A stretch of DNA of 64,000 nt from Candidula unifasciata (Eukaryota > Mollusca > Gastropoda > Stylommatophora > Geomitridae). Within the stretch, counting starts at the first letter, position 1. Each line of letters begins with the position of its first letter. Positions 10,401 to 19,000 of the stretch are shown piece by piece. The stretch lies in assembly GCA_905116865.2 (NCBI GenBank), contig CAJHNH020003168.1:191001-255000 (forward strand), read 5' to 3'. The notes below the pieces were generated by a model. It did not search any database and had not been told where the DNA came from. It was given only the letters and a program-made list of their open reading frames with translations. A program made the translations under genes and the position numbers.

Positions 10401-11487
10401 GGGTGTTGCAGCAACATAGTAGTATGACTGCTGTAGTAACACAGTAGTAGATTTCTGTAGTATTAGTATGGGTGCTGTAGTCGCAGTGGTATGAGTGCTG
10501 AAACCACTGGAACTCTGCATTTGCTGCTAAAGATGTGGATAGAGTGCTTATGGGATAGTCCCTAGTGCTAGGATGTCAGTTCTTCCTAGTGCTAAGATAT
10601 CAGTTCCTAACTCACCTAAACTCACAAGATTTGCCCAGGATAACATGGACTGGAGGGACTAGACTGCGAACTGTATGTGACGTATAATGACAAAACAAGA
10701 TGATGATATTTATGTTGACATCTACATCAATGATTTCCCTAGCTCCTTTGGGGCTGTTTGATTTCATAACTCTTTTTTTTTCTTTTTCAGCATTCGAGGA
10801 AGTGAGTTTGTGAACGAAGAAGTATACACTGGCATCACTTCAGTGACCGGAAATACCGCAGTCCCTGTCATTACATGGGCAGTTCCTGACATGACAATGG
10901 CAGTTCCTGACACGACACAGATAGCTCCTTCCCCAACACAGACAGTTTGTGACTCAAAACAAGCACTATCTGATGACTCAAACGGCACTGACTCTAACAG
11001 CCACAGTAAAGGTGATTCAAGAAAACCTGCAGCGAAGCCCGATAACCGACTACCAACCTTCTCCAGCTCTACAGACATGAAACTGAGAGCGATCATTATT
11101 ACAGTTTCCACAACACTTTTGGCTCTAATTATCGGTCTTTTCATCGCAATTATCATCATAAAATACCGCAAAAAACACAAGCACGTCTCTTTTGATGACA
11201 AAACAACAAACATCACAGATGTTCAGACAGAAACATCAGACACCGTGTTTATTATCAGTCACATGGAAGGAGGTCACAACTTGAACTCTGACACGGCTTG
11301 GGATGGTAAAACAAGTACTTCTTCCCCAAAAGACACATCAAAGGTAGAGAACGGCAGCAAACTGACAAAGAAAAGCTTAAAGTTCAGCAGACAATCTGTC
11401 TCTGCGGTTATTTCCAAGACTAAGTTTGACTGCATCAAAGGTCAAACAGAGGATGATTCAGAACTACTTATGTATTCTTGGACATGA
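3745..11487 (+). CDS. LRR type I single-pass membrane protein (three coding exons joined)
   Basis: Joining 3745-5796, 8693-9192 and 10791-11487 gives 3249 nt, 1082 residues plus stop, with phases agreeing at both junctions (phase 0, then phase 2 completing a Ser codon). Residues 1-23 form a signal peptide. An LRRNT cap follows, with cysteines at 24, 28, 30 and 37 (CX3CXCX6C). About 20 leucine-rich repeats run to ~488, with many LxxNxI motifs, then an LRRCT cap (~489-535, NPWHCDREL). A Ser/Thr/Pro-rich stalk (~540-945) is likely heavily O-glycosylated. One transmembrane helix covers ~951-974, followed by basic KYRKKHK and a 108-residue cytoplasmic tail without TIR, Ig or kinase domains. By family knowledge such proteins act in cell-surface recognition, adhesion or innate sensing. 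The ligand and exact orthologue are unknown; I do not recognise a named gene. Confidence 0.9.
5836..6080 (-). mobile_element. SINE-C fragments at the start of LRR intron 1
   Basis: Pieces around 5836-5890 and 6018-6080 match the SINE-C body seen at 6815, 16150, 37355 and 37895 (for example 'tagaccaatca' and 'gtgatgtagtcaacat'). The first piece begins inside the reading frame that runs past the exon 1 donor. Confidence 0.5.
6085..6310. repeat. 60-bp tandem repeat, four copies
   Basis: The phrase cttgttagggtg(t/g)catggct recurs at 6091, 6151, 6211 and 6270 (period 60, 60, 59), each followed by ctccccaaagggggtcatg or a variant. Reading frames through it are repeat artefacts. Confidence 0.9.
6815..7070 (-). 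mobile_element. SINE-C copy, tRNA-like head
   Basis: On the minus strand the head reads caccatggtgtagttgctag, resembling a pol III A box, and a degraded B-box-like stretch follows. The body (ggtgacatggttaacatt, ccggccgcctttac) is shared with the other SINE-C copies. Confidence 0.6.
7085..7400 (+). mobile_element. SINE-A copy running into a GAA tract
   Basis: Near full-length copy: head 'cctgtgtgggttcctgg', body 'gtgcatctgcctgagaggca', 3' part 'cagaactttctgctgg'. The element ends in aacagccagctaag, and the GAA microsatellite begins immediately, in the position of the 3' tail. Confidence 0.75.
7400..7711 (+). repeat. (GAA)n microsatellite, about 310 bp
   Basis: Nearly pure GAA with a few AAATG interruptions near 7437 and 7630. 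It creates long poly-K, poly-L, poly-F and poly-S frames that are not genes. Its left edge is the 3' end of a SINE-A. Confidence 0.97.
7855..8290 (-). mobile_element. Non-LTR retrotransposon 3' fragment (RT C-terminal type)
   Basis: Closely resembles 44225-44600 on the same strand. The minus-strand translation there contains the C-terminal phrases typical of LINE reverse transcriptases ([15 protein letters not shown]). This copy has stops and shifts. Its 3' end abuts TTC-rich sequence, the complement of a GAA tail. Confidence 0.6.
8291..8690. other. LRR intron 1, unassigned part
   Basis: No recognised repeat or exon. Ends with a normal 3' splice site at 8691-8692. Confidence 0.5.
8693..9192 (+). 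CDS. LRR gene coding exon 2 (Ser/Thr-rich stalk)
   Basis: A 500-nt exon after acceptor ctaatttcag, encoding 166 residues rich in Ser, Thr, Pro and Ala plus two bases of a split codon. It ends ATCAAG with donor gttagt at 9193. No folded domain is visible. Composition matches the end of exon 1 and the start of exon 3, which supports one continuous stalk. Confidence 0.85.
9193..9300 (-). mobile_element. SINE-B 3' fragment forming the start of LRR intron 2
   Basis: From the donor onward the intron reads gttagttagttgtgtattc and later 'ggctgttgtggtttttatag' and 'aggcaaattttatgctcagt'. These match in order the antisense SINE-B copies at 15313 and 54492 ('gttagttgcgtatcc', 'ctgttgtgtggtttttctag', 'aggcaaatttacgtcc'). 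The donor itself therefore lies in SINE-like sequence. Confidence 0.6.
9360..10520. repeat. 23-bp minisatellite in LRR intron 2
   Basis: Units of 23 bp (tattatcagtggtatgggtg + ctg). They are almost perfect from about 9780 to 10100 and degenerate on both sides. Open frames across it are artefacts. Confidence 0.9.
10791..11487 (+). CDS. LRR gene coding exon 3 (stalk end, TM helix, cytoplasmic tail)
   Basis: Preceded by a long polypyrimidine tract and ttttcag ending at 10790. The first base completes the split Ser codon. It encodes the last stalk segment with repeated 'AVPDMT/TAVPV'-like phrases, the helix at 11089-11160, and a charged tail ending near SWT before TGA. The single GTG at 10810 is not a start; the reading comes from the splice. 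Confidence 0.9.
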
Positions 11488-11678
11488 AGTGTAGAGCTCT
11501 TCACAACGAAGGTTGCCCGACAACAAGTGAAGTGAGGTTACTTGACAAAATGTAAACAACTCATGCAGTATCCGTTCACAGGAGAATGTTGATTAGTTTC
11601 AGGCAACAATGGATTAAGTTTTATATTTCTCCAGCTATCCTTGACTTATGACCTTTATAACTTACGACCCCAAAAGTT

Positions 11679-11688
11679 AATAAATAAA
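11679..11688 (+). promoter_or_regulatory. Polyadenylation signals of the LRR gene
   Basis: Two overlapping AATAAA hexamers (11679-11684 and 11683-11688) lie about 190 nt after the stop codon, giving a compact 3' UTR. Confidence 0.6.
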
Positions 11689-11753
11689 AACAGGAAGTAA
11701 GGAAAGATAACTCCACTGATAGGGCCAAAAAGTCTGGAACTGATGCTGCAGAG

Positions 11754-12253
11754 CAGGACTGTTCAACTAAGTTAACCCAGGGGGCAGATCGTCACAGGCC
11801 AAGCCCCAGAACAGAAAGATAACTGAGTTGAGTTGAGAACTGACATCACAGCACTCTGTGCATTCCCATGTGTGCTCCGTCCTCATCTTCAGCAGCCAGC
11901 ACAGATTTCCAATACTGATAGTACTGGTCACCATCTGGTTATATGTCCATCTTCCCTTTCCTCTCAGTGTAGTGAGCCGGCCAGATCCTCTGGTTACACC
12001 CAAGTGCCTCATTCTCTAAAGGCCACAATAATCTTCTTTCTCTACTGATTCCATTGCTTGTTCCCAAAGGGCATGGCCTGAAGAGAAGATCCAAACTATG
12101 CACTCTACCCGTGACCTTCCCAGTGAAGCTTGCCACTCTGCTCGAAGCAGACAATGATTATTACAGTACAGTACAACTGGCAGTAATCCACGGGCCACTT
12201 GCTAGGCCTCCAAGGGCCAGATTTGGCCTGCTAGCTGCCAGTTGAATAGCTAA
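11754..12253. mobile_element. hAT-type MITE interrupted by a LINE fragment
   Basis: The left part 11754-11822 (cagga-ctgttcaactaagtt) and right part 12165-12253 (ggccacttgctaggcctcc, ccagttgaatagct) match the two halves of the intact 198-bp MITE at 40662-40859. The intervening ~340 bp is a LINE 3' end on the minus strand. The MITE is therefore older than that LINE insertion. Confidence 0.65.
11823..12160 (-). mobile_element. RNase H-type LINE 3' end (family G), nested in a MITE
   Basis: The minus-strand reading includes [18 protein letters not shown] and TISIGNLCWLLK, then a Cys-containing end (WECTECCDV). The same C-terminal block recurs about ten times in the window. An internal deletion removes the segment between the GHA-like motif and FGNKQ. 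No intact ORF. Confidence 0.75.
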
Positions 12254-12329
12254 AGTATATATTATATATATTTCACTTTATGTTAAAAAAATTATATAGA
12301 TTTAATGTTTGTGTTTTATGTTCAATTTT

Positions 12330-12665
12330 TATCATCATTATCATGTAGCAGGTCCTTTACAGAACATCGCTCTTATCACGGTCTGCCTGAAAGAAACTCG
12401 GTCTCTCGCCAGCTCTCCCACCTCATGTCCTTTCATACTCAAGGAGTCCCTTATATCCTGTGCCCATCTTCATGCTGGTCAGCCCCTGCCCCTCATTCCT
12501 GGTACATGCCTTCTGCTATAGTTTTTTCCAATACTTTGTGGCGCTTGATATGACCAATATATTTCAGCTTCCGAGACAGGATGTTCAGATCTTTCAAGAT
12601 GTCAGTATTTCTCCTCTTCTTTGTCCAAGATATTCTGAAAATCTTTCTATAGCATTTCAGTTCAA
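12330..12665 (-). mobile_element. LINE RT C-terminal fragment
   Basis: The minus strand reads FRISWTKKRRNTDILKDL, then KYIGHIKRHKVLEKTI and, in shifted frames, FRQTVIRAMF. It matches the same region at 52680-53005 (DTFRRAVKRATF). A dead 5'-truncated copy. Confidence 0.65.
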
Positions 12666-12883
12666 AAACCCCTATTCTCTTTTTTAAGAGTCAATTTGTA
12701 TAGCCGGTTTAAATGAAAAGAGTGTCAAAAATAAATATTTAATCTTGAACCAGTTTGGCTTACGACCCGTTAGTTCGGACTGGAATTCTGCTGAAGCAGA
12801 GAAGACATGTACTCATCGCCATCACCCAATGCCTTCTTGACTTACATAGGTGATCATACTTCTCCAAAGCCTGCGTTCTCTAA

Positions 12884-13310
12884 CAGTATGTATCAGTTCA
12901 TATGGTGGGCACCTCATGTCGTGGCAAACAGACATTCAGAAGTCTTCTCGCTGTTTCTTGCTCTGTCCCTCTTTCCATATACCTTTCCTGCTGTCACATA
13001 ATCCAGTATGTATCAGTTCATATGGTGGGCACCTCATGTCGTGGCAAACAGACATTCAGAAGTCTTCTCGCTGTATCTTGCTCTGTCCCTCTTTCCATAT
13101 ATCTTTCCTGCTGTCACATAATCCAGTATGTATCAGTTCATTTAGCCGACACCTCCATGCCATGACAAACAGATATTCAGAAGTCTTCTCGCTGTATCTT
13201 GCTCTGTCCCTCTTTCCATATATCTTTCCTGCTGTCACATAATCCAGTATGTATCAGTTCATTTAGCCGACACCTCCATGGCTTGAAAAACACATGCATG
13301 GAAATCTCTG
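12884..13310 (-). repeat. 120-bp tandem repeat derived from a LINE 3' end, four copies
   Basis: The phrase cagtatgtatcagttca ends at 12900, 13020, 13140 and 13261 (period 120, 120, 121). On the minus strand each unit reads VTAGKIYGKRDRARYSEKTS, a degraded form of the GKI.GKR.RGRPR motif near LINE RT C-termini. The unit therefore probably began as a LINE tail and expanded in tandem. Confidence 0.8.
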
Positions 13311-13455
13311 GGTTTTTTTCCCTCTCGCTTTTCTTCCATAAATCTTCCCGGCTGTTCTATAGTCCAGCTTTTTCTTTCCTAAAAATTGTGACCAAAAAAC
13401 TTACGATAGCATTTTTCTGATGCCCATGATAAGACTACATCACATCAAACACATT

Positions 13456-13458
13456 TTT

Positions 13459-13494
<36 letters not shown>

Positions 13495-13554
13495 AAAGTA
13501 TGTTTGAATTTTTTTTTTTTTTTTGTTGGGGGGGGGGGGGGGGGGGGGGAGGGG
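13456..13554. repeat. Poly-G / poly-T / poly-G block
   Basis: About 37 consecutive G, then a T run (13509-13524), then about 24 G. Length is uncertain because homopolymers of this size are error-prone in assemblies. Confidence 0.85.
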
Positions 13555-13834
13555 ATCAAATGGTAAAATTGTTAGGGTGCTAAACCCATAAATCAAATAT
13601 GTGGGTTTAGATCCTTGGTCAGGCAACATATTTTGATTCATTATATGTTAAATGCAAATCATGAACTGTATAAAAAAAATGTAGGTACTTTTCTTCAAGT
13701 TCACCCCATCTCATGGATTCAGACATTTCATGGCAAGTTCCCAGAAAAGCCTAATTAGGGAGGGGGGGGAGGCTCCAGGTGTGTGAGGTAATGATCAGGC
13801 TGATAGATTTACTGCTGCTGCTCCTCTGGCGATA

Positions 13835-14115
13835 AGCTACTATATGATAAAGCAGATGTGATGAAAGCTCTGAGGGATCAAATTGTCAGTGCAAAAGAAC
13901 AGACAAGGAATCCATACACTGAAAGACTAAATTCAACACAGGGTGTGTAAAAGTTCTGCAAGATATTCATCATTGAAGGGGGAAAAAAAGCAGACTTTTA
14001 ATCAGATTGCAACTGCTACTGTCAGCATGTCAGCTCTTGGTTGGTTACTGAAGAAGGGGACGGAGCACCTGTGGGAATGTCCCGAGTGCAGTGATGTCAA
14101 TTCTTGATTCATTCA
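13835..14115 (+). mobile_element. RNase H-type LINE 3' end (family G), decayed
   Basis: Contains the codons for WLLKKGTEHLWECPECSDVN near 14040-14105, the conserved end of family G, after a rearranged upstream part. Ends gtcaattcttgattcattca, the common 3' terminus of the family. Confidence 0.65.
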
Positions 14116-14420
14116 TTCCATGGCAAACTCATTTAGACATACTGGGTTCATGTGTGTCACCACTAGAGCTGCGGAGCCTAGTCCTTTGTGCACACCTTTA
14201 GCTTTTTCAGTTTCGAGCAAAGTTTAATGTGTGATTCACTGCTTTTCATGACCAATTCATTCACAAAATAACTTTTATATCGATAAATATCTTTTAACTG
14301 TTTTGTAAATAAGTAAATATATGAAAGTCAATTATCACCGTTGAGTTTTTGTCCCTTTTCTAACTTATCCTATTTAATGAAGAAAAGCTGTGGTGGCACA
14401 ATGGCTAAAAAAAAGTGGCC

Positions 14421-14680
14421 GGCCGAATGGTTGAGAAGCTTGGCTCTCATGTGGGAGCCCCAGGTTTGAATACTCGATAAGGCTGTGGATTTTTTTCTGT
14501 TCGGGGGTGGGGGGGGGGGAAGGCTGCGTAGTCTCGAGGCATGAGGCTCTGGGTTCCATGCCCGGTAAGGGCTAGGATTTTTTCACGTGGACTTGGACTT
14601 CTAGTAATTCCCACTGGTCTCTGGGTAGTGTGATCAGACGCCCGTGTGCATTGTTGCACAGGTAAAAAAAAAATCCTTTG
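14421..14680 (+). mobile_element. SINE-D copy (tRNA-derived)
   Basis: The head has ccggccgaatggttgagaag (A-box-like) and 'aggtttgaatact' (B-box-like, GGTTCRANNC), followed by cgataaggctgtggattttt. The same order is found reversed at 41920-42165. Tail sequence is partly duplicated after 14520. Confidence 0.6.
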
Positions 14681-14684
14681 GCAG

Positions 14685-14830
14685 TTAAAAATCAAAAAGA
14701 GCAGCCTAAAAGTGCTGCCTGGGCAAAATTTGGAGTTAAAAGTCTACCCAAAGTATTCCAGGATACTCACTGGTGCTACAGAGCCTGTGCACTGTGCTGA
14801 GCTTCTTCAGATTTAGACTTGAGACAAAAA
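14685..14830. repeat. Interspersed repeat shared with 37680-37860
   Basis: Shares 'ggcagttaaaa', 'gctgcctgggca', 'tactcactggtgctacagag' and 'gtgcactgtgctgag' with variants at 37690-37850. No coding potential; class unknown. Confidence 0.5.
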
Positions 14831-15164
14831 AACGCAGCATTTATGGGTTACATCCGTGTGCCATGATGTTGATCCATTGTTCAAAACCTCAAAAACTTAA
14901 AACGTCATTTGAGTGGGGGCACACACACACACAAAATCCTAGCCTGCACAGTCTGTGGCGACAGCACTGGCCCCGCAGAGCTTATCATAAGACTCAAAGA
15001 CCCTACACTAGCCACAAAAGTTGTAAATACAGAAAGTAACAGCAAGTATTATGGTTAGTTCGCTCGACTGTCAAAATAAAGGTTCAGGTTCAATCTACAG
15101 AAGAGTTTGAATTCTTCAAGGATACACAAGCAGTTACACAGATGCAATCATTCACCACAGCACA

Positions 15165-15645
15165 TGATGATGGCGATAGTGACGACGATGATAGCATGAT
15201 GTCATTACTACCACCATCATTATCATCACTTTCATCATCAACACTATCATCATCATTACTACCATCATCATCATTATCATCTTCATCATCATCATTACCA
15301 CTATCATCCTCATCACTCAAAGGTAAGTTGCGTATCCTTTACAGGGCGTTGCAGAACCAACCCCAGCAGCCCCTGGATGTTGTGTGGTTTCTCTAGGCAA
15401 ATTTACGTCCAATAGTTTGCCATTGCTTTCTAGACGGTGGGCCCCCTGATACCACTGTCGAAACCAACACGAGGCATATGGCCTGCAGCTGGGATCGAAC
15501 CAGGTACCCCGACATTACAAAGCATTCGCATCGACTTAGCCACAGAGCCGATTCATCCTCTCTACCACCATCATTATCATCACTACCATCATCGACATTA
15601 CTGTCATCATCATCACTATCATCATCATCACTACCATCAAACCGC
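15165..15645. repeat. (ATC)n microsatellite split by a SINE-B
   Basis: TCA/ATC-rich tracts at 15165-15312 and 15555-15645 flank the SINE-B copy at 15313-15553. The SINE appears to sit inside one microsatellite. 'tcatcctc' occurs at both edges and could be a short target duplication. Confidence 0.8.
15313..15553 (-). mobile_element. SINE-B copy (tRNA-derived)
   Basis: On the minus strand the head reads cggctctgtggctaagtcg, fitting the pol III A box TRGCNNARNNG, and 45 nt later ggttcgatccc fits the B box GTTCRANNC. The body ends in ...ggatacgcaacttacc. Second full copy at 54492-54725; head-only copy at 28866-28975. Confidence 0.8.
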
Positions 15646-15860
15646 TTCCATGGTGCGTTCTATCACCACTGACTCTGTCTTCATAGTGTTTATTCTCATA
15701 TTATATTCCTCCTCTTTGTATGTACTTTGATTTAGGTCGTTCAAACCTGCATTGAGCCTTGGAAATGTAGATATCCAGAAGGGGAAAAAGCTGGTATTTC
15801 ATGAGAACAAAAAAAAAAAAAAACACTGATACGAATGTTCCAAAAGCTACACAAACTTAC

Positions 15861-16039
15861 CATTCAGGTTCACCATGAAGATTTCCTGCAGAGAACTGAG
15901 TTCCTCCTCGACACTCATATTCTCTGAGCCAAACTCATCTCTCTCGGGCCAGACTTCTCGGGCTGCATGGAACAATGAGACTGCTTCCACGAGATTCCTT
16001 CCTCGCAAACAAGACTGGATTCTCAGCATGGCTGTGATC
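15861..16039 (-). CDS. TIMELESS: TIMELESS exon 16 (last seen)
   Basis: 179 nt: (R)[20 protein letters not shown] to [10 protein letters not shown] plus G. Acceptor ttgcttgcag, donor gtaagt. The intact donor shows the gene continues, but no exon 17 candidate is seen on this strand down to position 1. Confidence 0.95.
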
Positions 16040-19000
16040 CTGCAAGCAAATTTATGATGATGATGATGTAACTATAAAAACAAACAAAACAATTCATTGT
16101 ACAATTTATTGCCTGGTATGTTTTGATGTCAAGTAAAGGATTCCTTGTCCACCCCTTCAGGCGTTTTGGGCATTCAGGGCTAGACCTATATTTTAAACAG
16201 CAATCAGCACTCAGTGGGTGATGTGGTCAACACTCACACCGGACACCTTTATTTCCCATGTCTTTACCTGGTGCCCACTTAAGGCTGGCATGACCTGGAC
16301 GCCAAAATCACTGAAAAAATCCGGCTCCGTCAGAAACTGAACACACCCACCTTCAGATCCACAGTGAATGTGTTTACTGTATACAACATAAAATGTGACT
16401 AGAAAGCTGAACGGAAGGAATGGAAAAGATGCACATAATTTACTCATATTTATGCTATCTTACATTTTATCTTTAACACTACTTATCATCAGCTTGACTG
16501 CAGTTACCCTTTTTACATCACATTTTGCTGTTTCATGTAAAGTGTATCACTACCGAGTTACATCAATAAATAAAGAAGTGCAAACAATGAATCCTTTCAA
16601 ATGATTTACACACATCACATTGTCTGTTGTTACACTGTACATCCCACCAACAGAAGTTTAGGATTAAACATGTGCTTACCATGGAAGTCCGAGATTTATC
16701 CCTGACAGATCGCTGTACTGATGTTTCGGTAATTTCCGAATCTGCTGCTATACTGCTGTTAAGTCATTTTTGGTACATTGCCTAGTACATGAAAACAAAT
16801 GCGCCACAAACTAAAAATAACCAGCCACCCATGGTCAAACCTCATAGTTAGCCACTGCAAATGTCTGCCCCCCATGTGTTTAAACTGACTTTGTGTGGTT
16901 TTAATGTGAAAACATTCTGAAATTAACAATGAAACAAGTGGCTGCATGAACAGCACTACTGCCCTAGAGCAAGAGGTAGACCGAGAGTACGATGGATAGA
17001 CAATATATCAGAGATCCTGAGGCAACACGGACTAACAACAACACGTGCAACACACCTGGCCCAGGATAGAAAACTGCGACTCCCCACTACGCTGTGAGGC
17101 AATTGTCGACAAGACAAGACAAGACAATACAAGACAAGCGGCTGCTGAACCAACCACTTCATAAGGAAACCAAAGAGGATCTAGACTTTTCACAGTCCAA
17201 CAGGTGATCGATACTTTGGTTGATTCCGACTGTGAGGAGTCAGAATTTCATCAAGAATATGTTTCCAGTTCAAGTGACACAGACAGTGAGAGCTCCAGTG
17301 ATGATAATCTTAAACCTTATACACCTAGAGCTAGATCCTTTTGAAAAAGAGCATATTACCCGATGAAGGGGAATCAAAGGGTGAATTCATTCACACATCT
17401 GGCATTGCCAAGGACCGAAAGTGTTATAGTGTAAACACCGATGGTTCTGTTCATTAGGGTGTAAGATCTGGCTGGAGATTTTCAGCTAGAATGAAGGAAA
17501 AGATTGTGGTAGAATAAAATGGAGCTTTTTTATCTACAACTTCAAGCATGAGAATAGAGATGGAGGCTTTAATTAGGCTATAAATAGGGATAACCTAAGT
17601 ATATGACTGACAGAATTAGGAAAGTCCCTGATAGCATGGGCTTCACAGGGGTATGGTGAAAAGACAGAGTTGAGTGAGTCACGTGTGAATGCGAGATCTG
17701 GAGGATTGAGAATTAGGTGGTCATTGGGTGACTGGGCCCCAGATGAAAGGACGTGAAGTTGAATCCAGAGTGATAAGTGCACATGTGGATCTGGATGAGT
17801 ATTGAGTGAATGTTAGTCCTGAACAACAAGAAATGGAGTGGTGTCGAATTATTGTTTAGACCAGCAGTTGGGCTCCACGGCCTGTTGGTTATACCAGTCG
17901 TGTACATGCCAGGGTCCATCGTTGACTGTCATTTAGAGTTGTGTTGAAGTTGGAAAGAAGAGCTGTCTGGCTGGAATGAACTGTGACATAACACCTAGAC
18001 AACAGAGCTAGTGTTGTATCTGCACAAGAGAGATTAAGTGCGGAGGCGAAACATTACAGAGGCAATCACTGCAGCTCTAATTTGGATAGCAGAAAACAAA
18101 GTGAGCGAAGGAATTATTGTGGCATGAGTTGGATTCTTAAATCAGTAATTAGAAAGAGTTAAAAGAAATAGCTTAAACACTTCTACATGATAAAACCCCA
18201 CAAGCCAGGAAACACCAGACTTACCTCTGCTCTTCAATATCCATGTCCGAGGCAGCATCAAATGGTACAACCGCACTGTCCAACTCTGGCCGATTCTCTA
18301 GAACAGCCAGCAGCTCGCTAGAAACTTCCTGACTCCAAGCTGCTGCTAAAACTTCTTCTGTAGGCCCAGTGTCTGCTGAGAAACCCACGTGTGGGCAGAG
18401 AAGGAAAAATGTATTTACAACACAATATACAGAAGTGACACAACAGAACATAAACTATGACTCGATTTCAGTAGCGAAGCATGATCAATCTGCATGTGTA
18501 AGCATTAGCAGGTAATGATTACACTGGAAAGCGTATCACGTGATAACTTTCCCTTTTGTCACTTTGCTGATGAGAGCATACATGCACAGGTAGCATTGTA
18601 GTACTGTTAACAGGTAGCTTTCACACGTTACAGTTTCTGCATGAGTGGCCTATGCTTGCAGTGAACATTTTTTTCACTATGCTTGAGACGCAACTGAGTG
18701 GTGTTTTTGTAGTCATCAACTACCAAAAGCGTCTAGCACCACTGGATAAAGCAGTTAAAGATGAGGTAAGGTGAACTGATGCAAGTTGCTGGCATGTGTT
18801 GCCAGATAATAATGTTCCAGTGTGCTACAGCAAGGCATGGGAACCACTGCCTAAAGCAATGGCGAGTAAGCCTAGCAAGGCTAGCTCACACTAGGAAGAA
18901 TCTTTCACAATAAGAGCATGAGACTTCAGGACCTTTGTTGTTCAAAGCACAAATATTGTTCAGTGGTGCAGAAACCATGTGTTGTCAATGCACCAAGATC

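Noticed and set aside
10810..11487. Independent gene starting at GTG 10810
   Set aside because: The frame begins upstream at a splice acceptor (10790) and is exon 3 of the LRR gene.
14421..14480. Functional tRNA gene
   Set aside because: A- and B-box-like stretches are present, but no complete cloverleaf; it is the head of a SINE, and the same applies to the SINE-B, C and D heads.
15090..15320. Asp/Ser-rich minus-strand frame as a TIMELESS acidic linker exon
   Set aside because: It is an (ATC)n microsatellite with a SINE-B at its edge, and its phase and borders do not fit exon 16.
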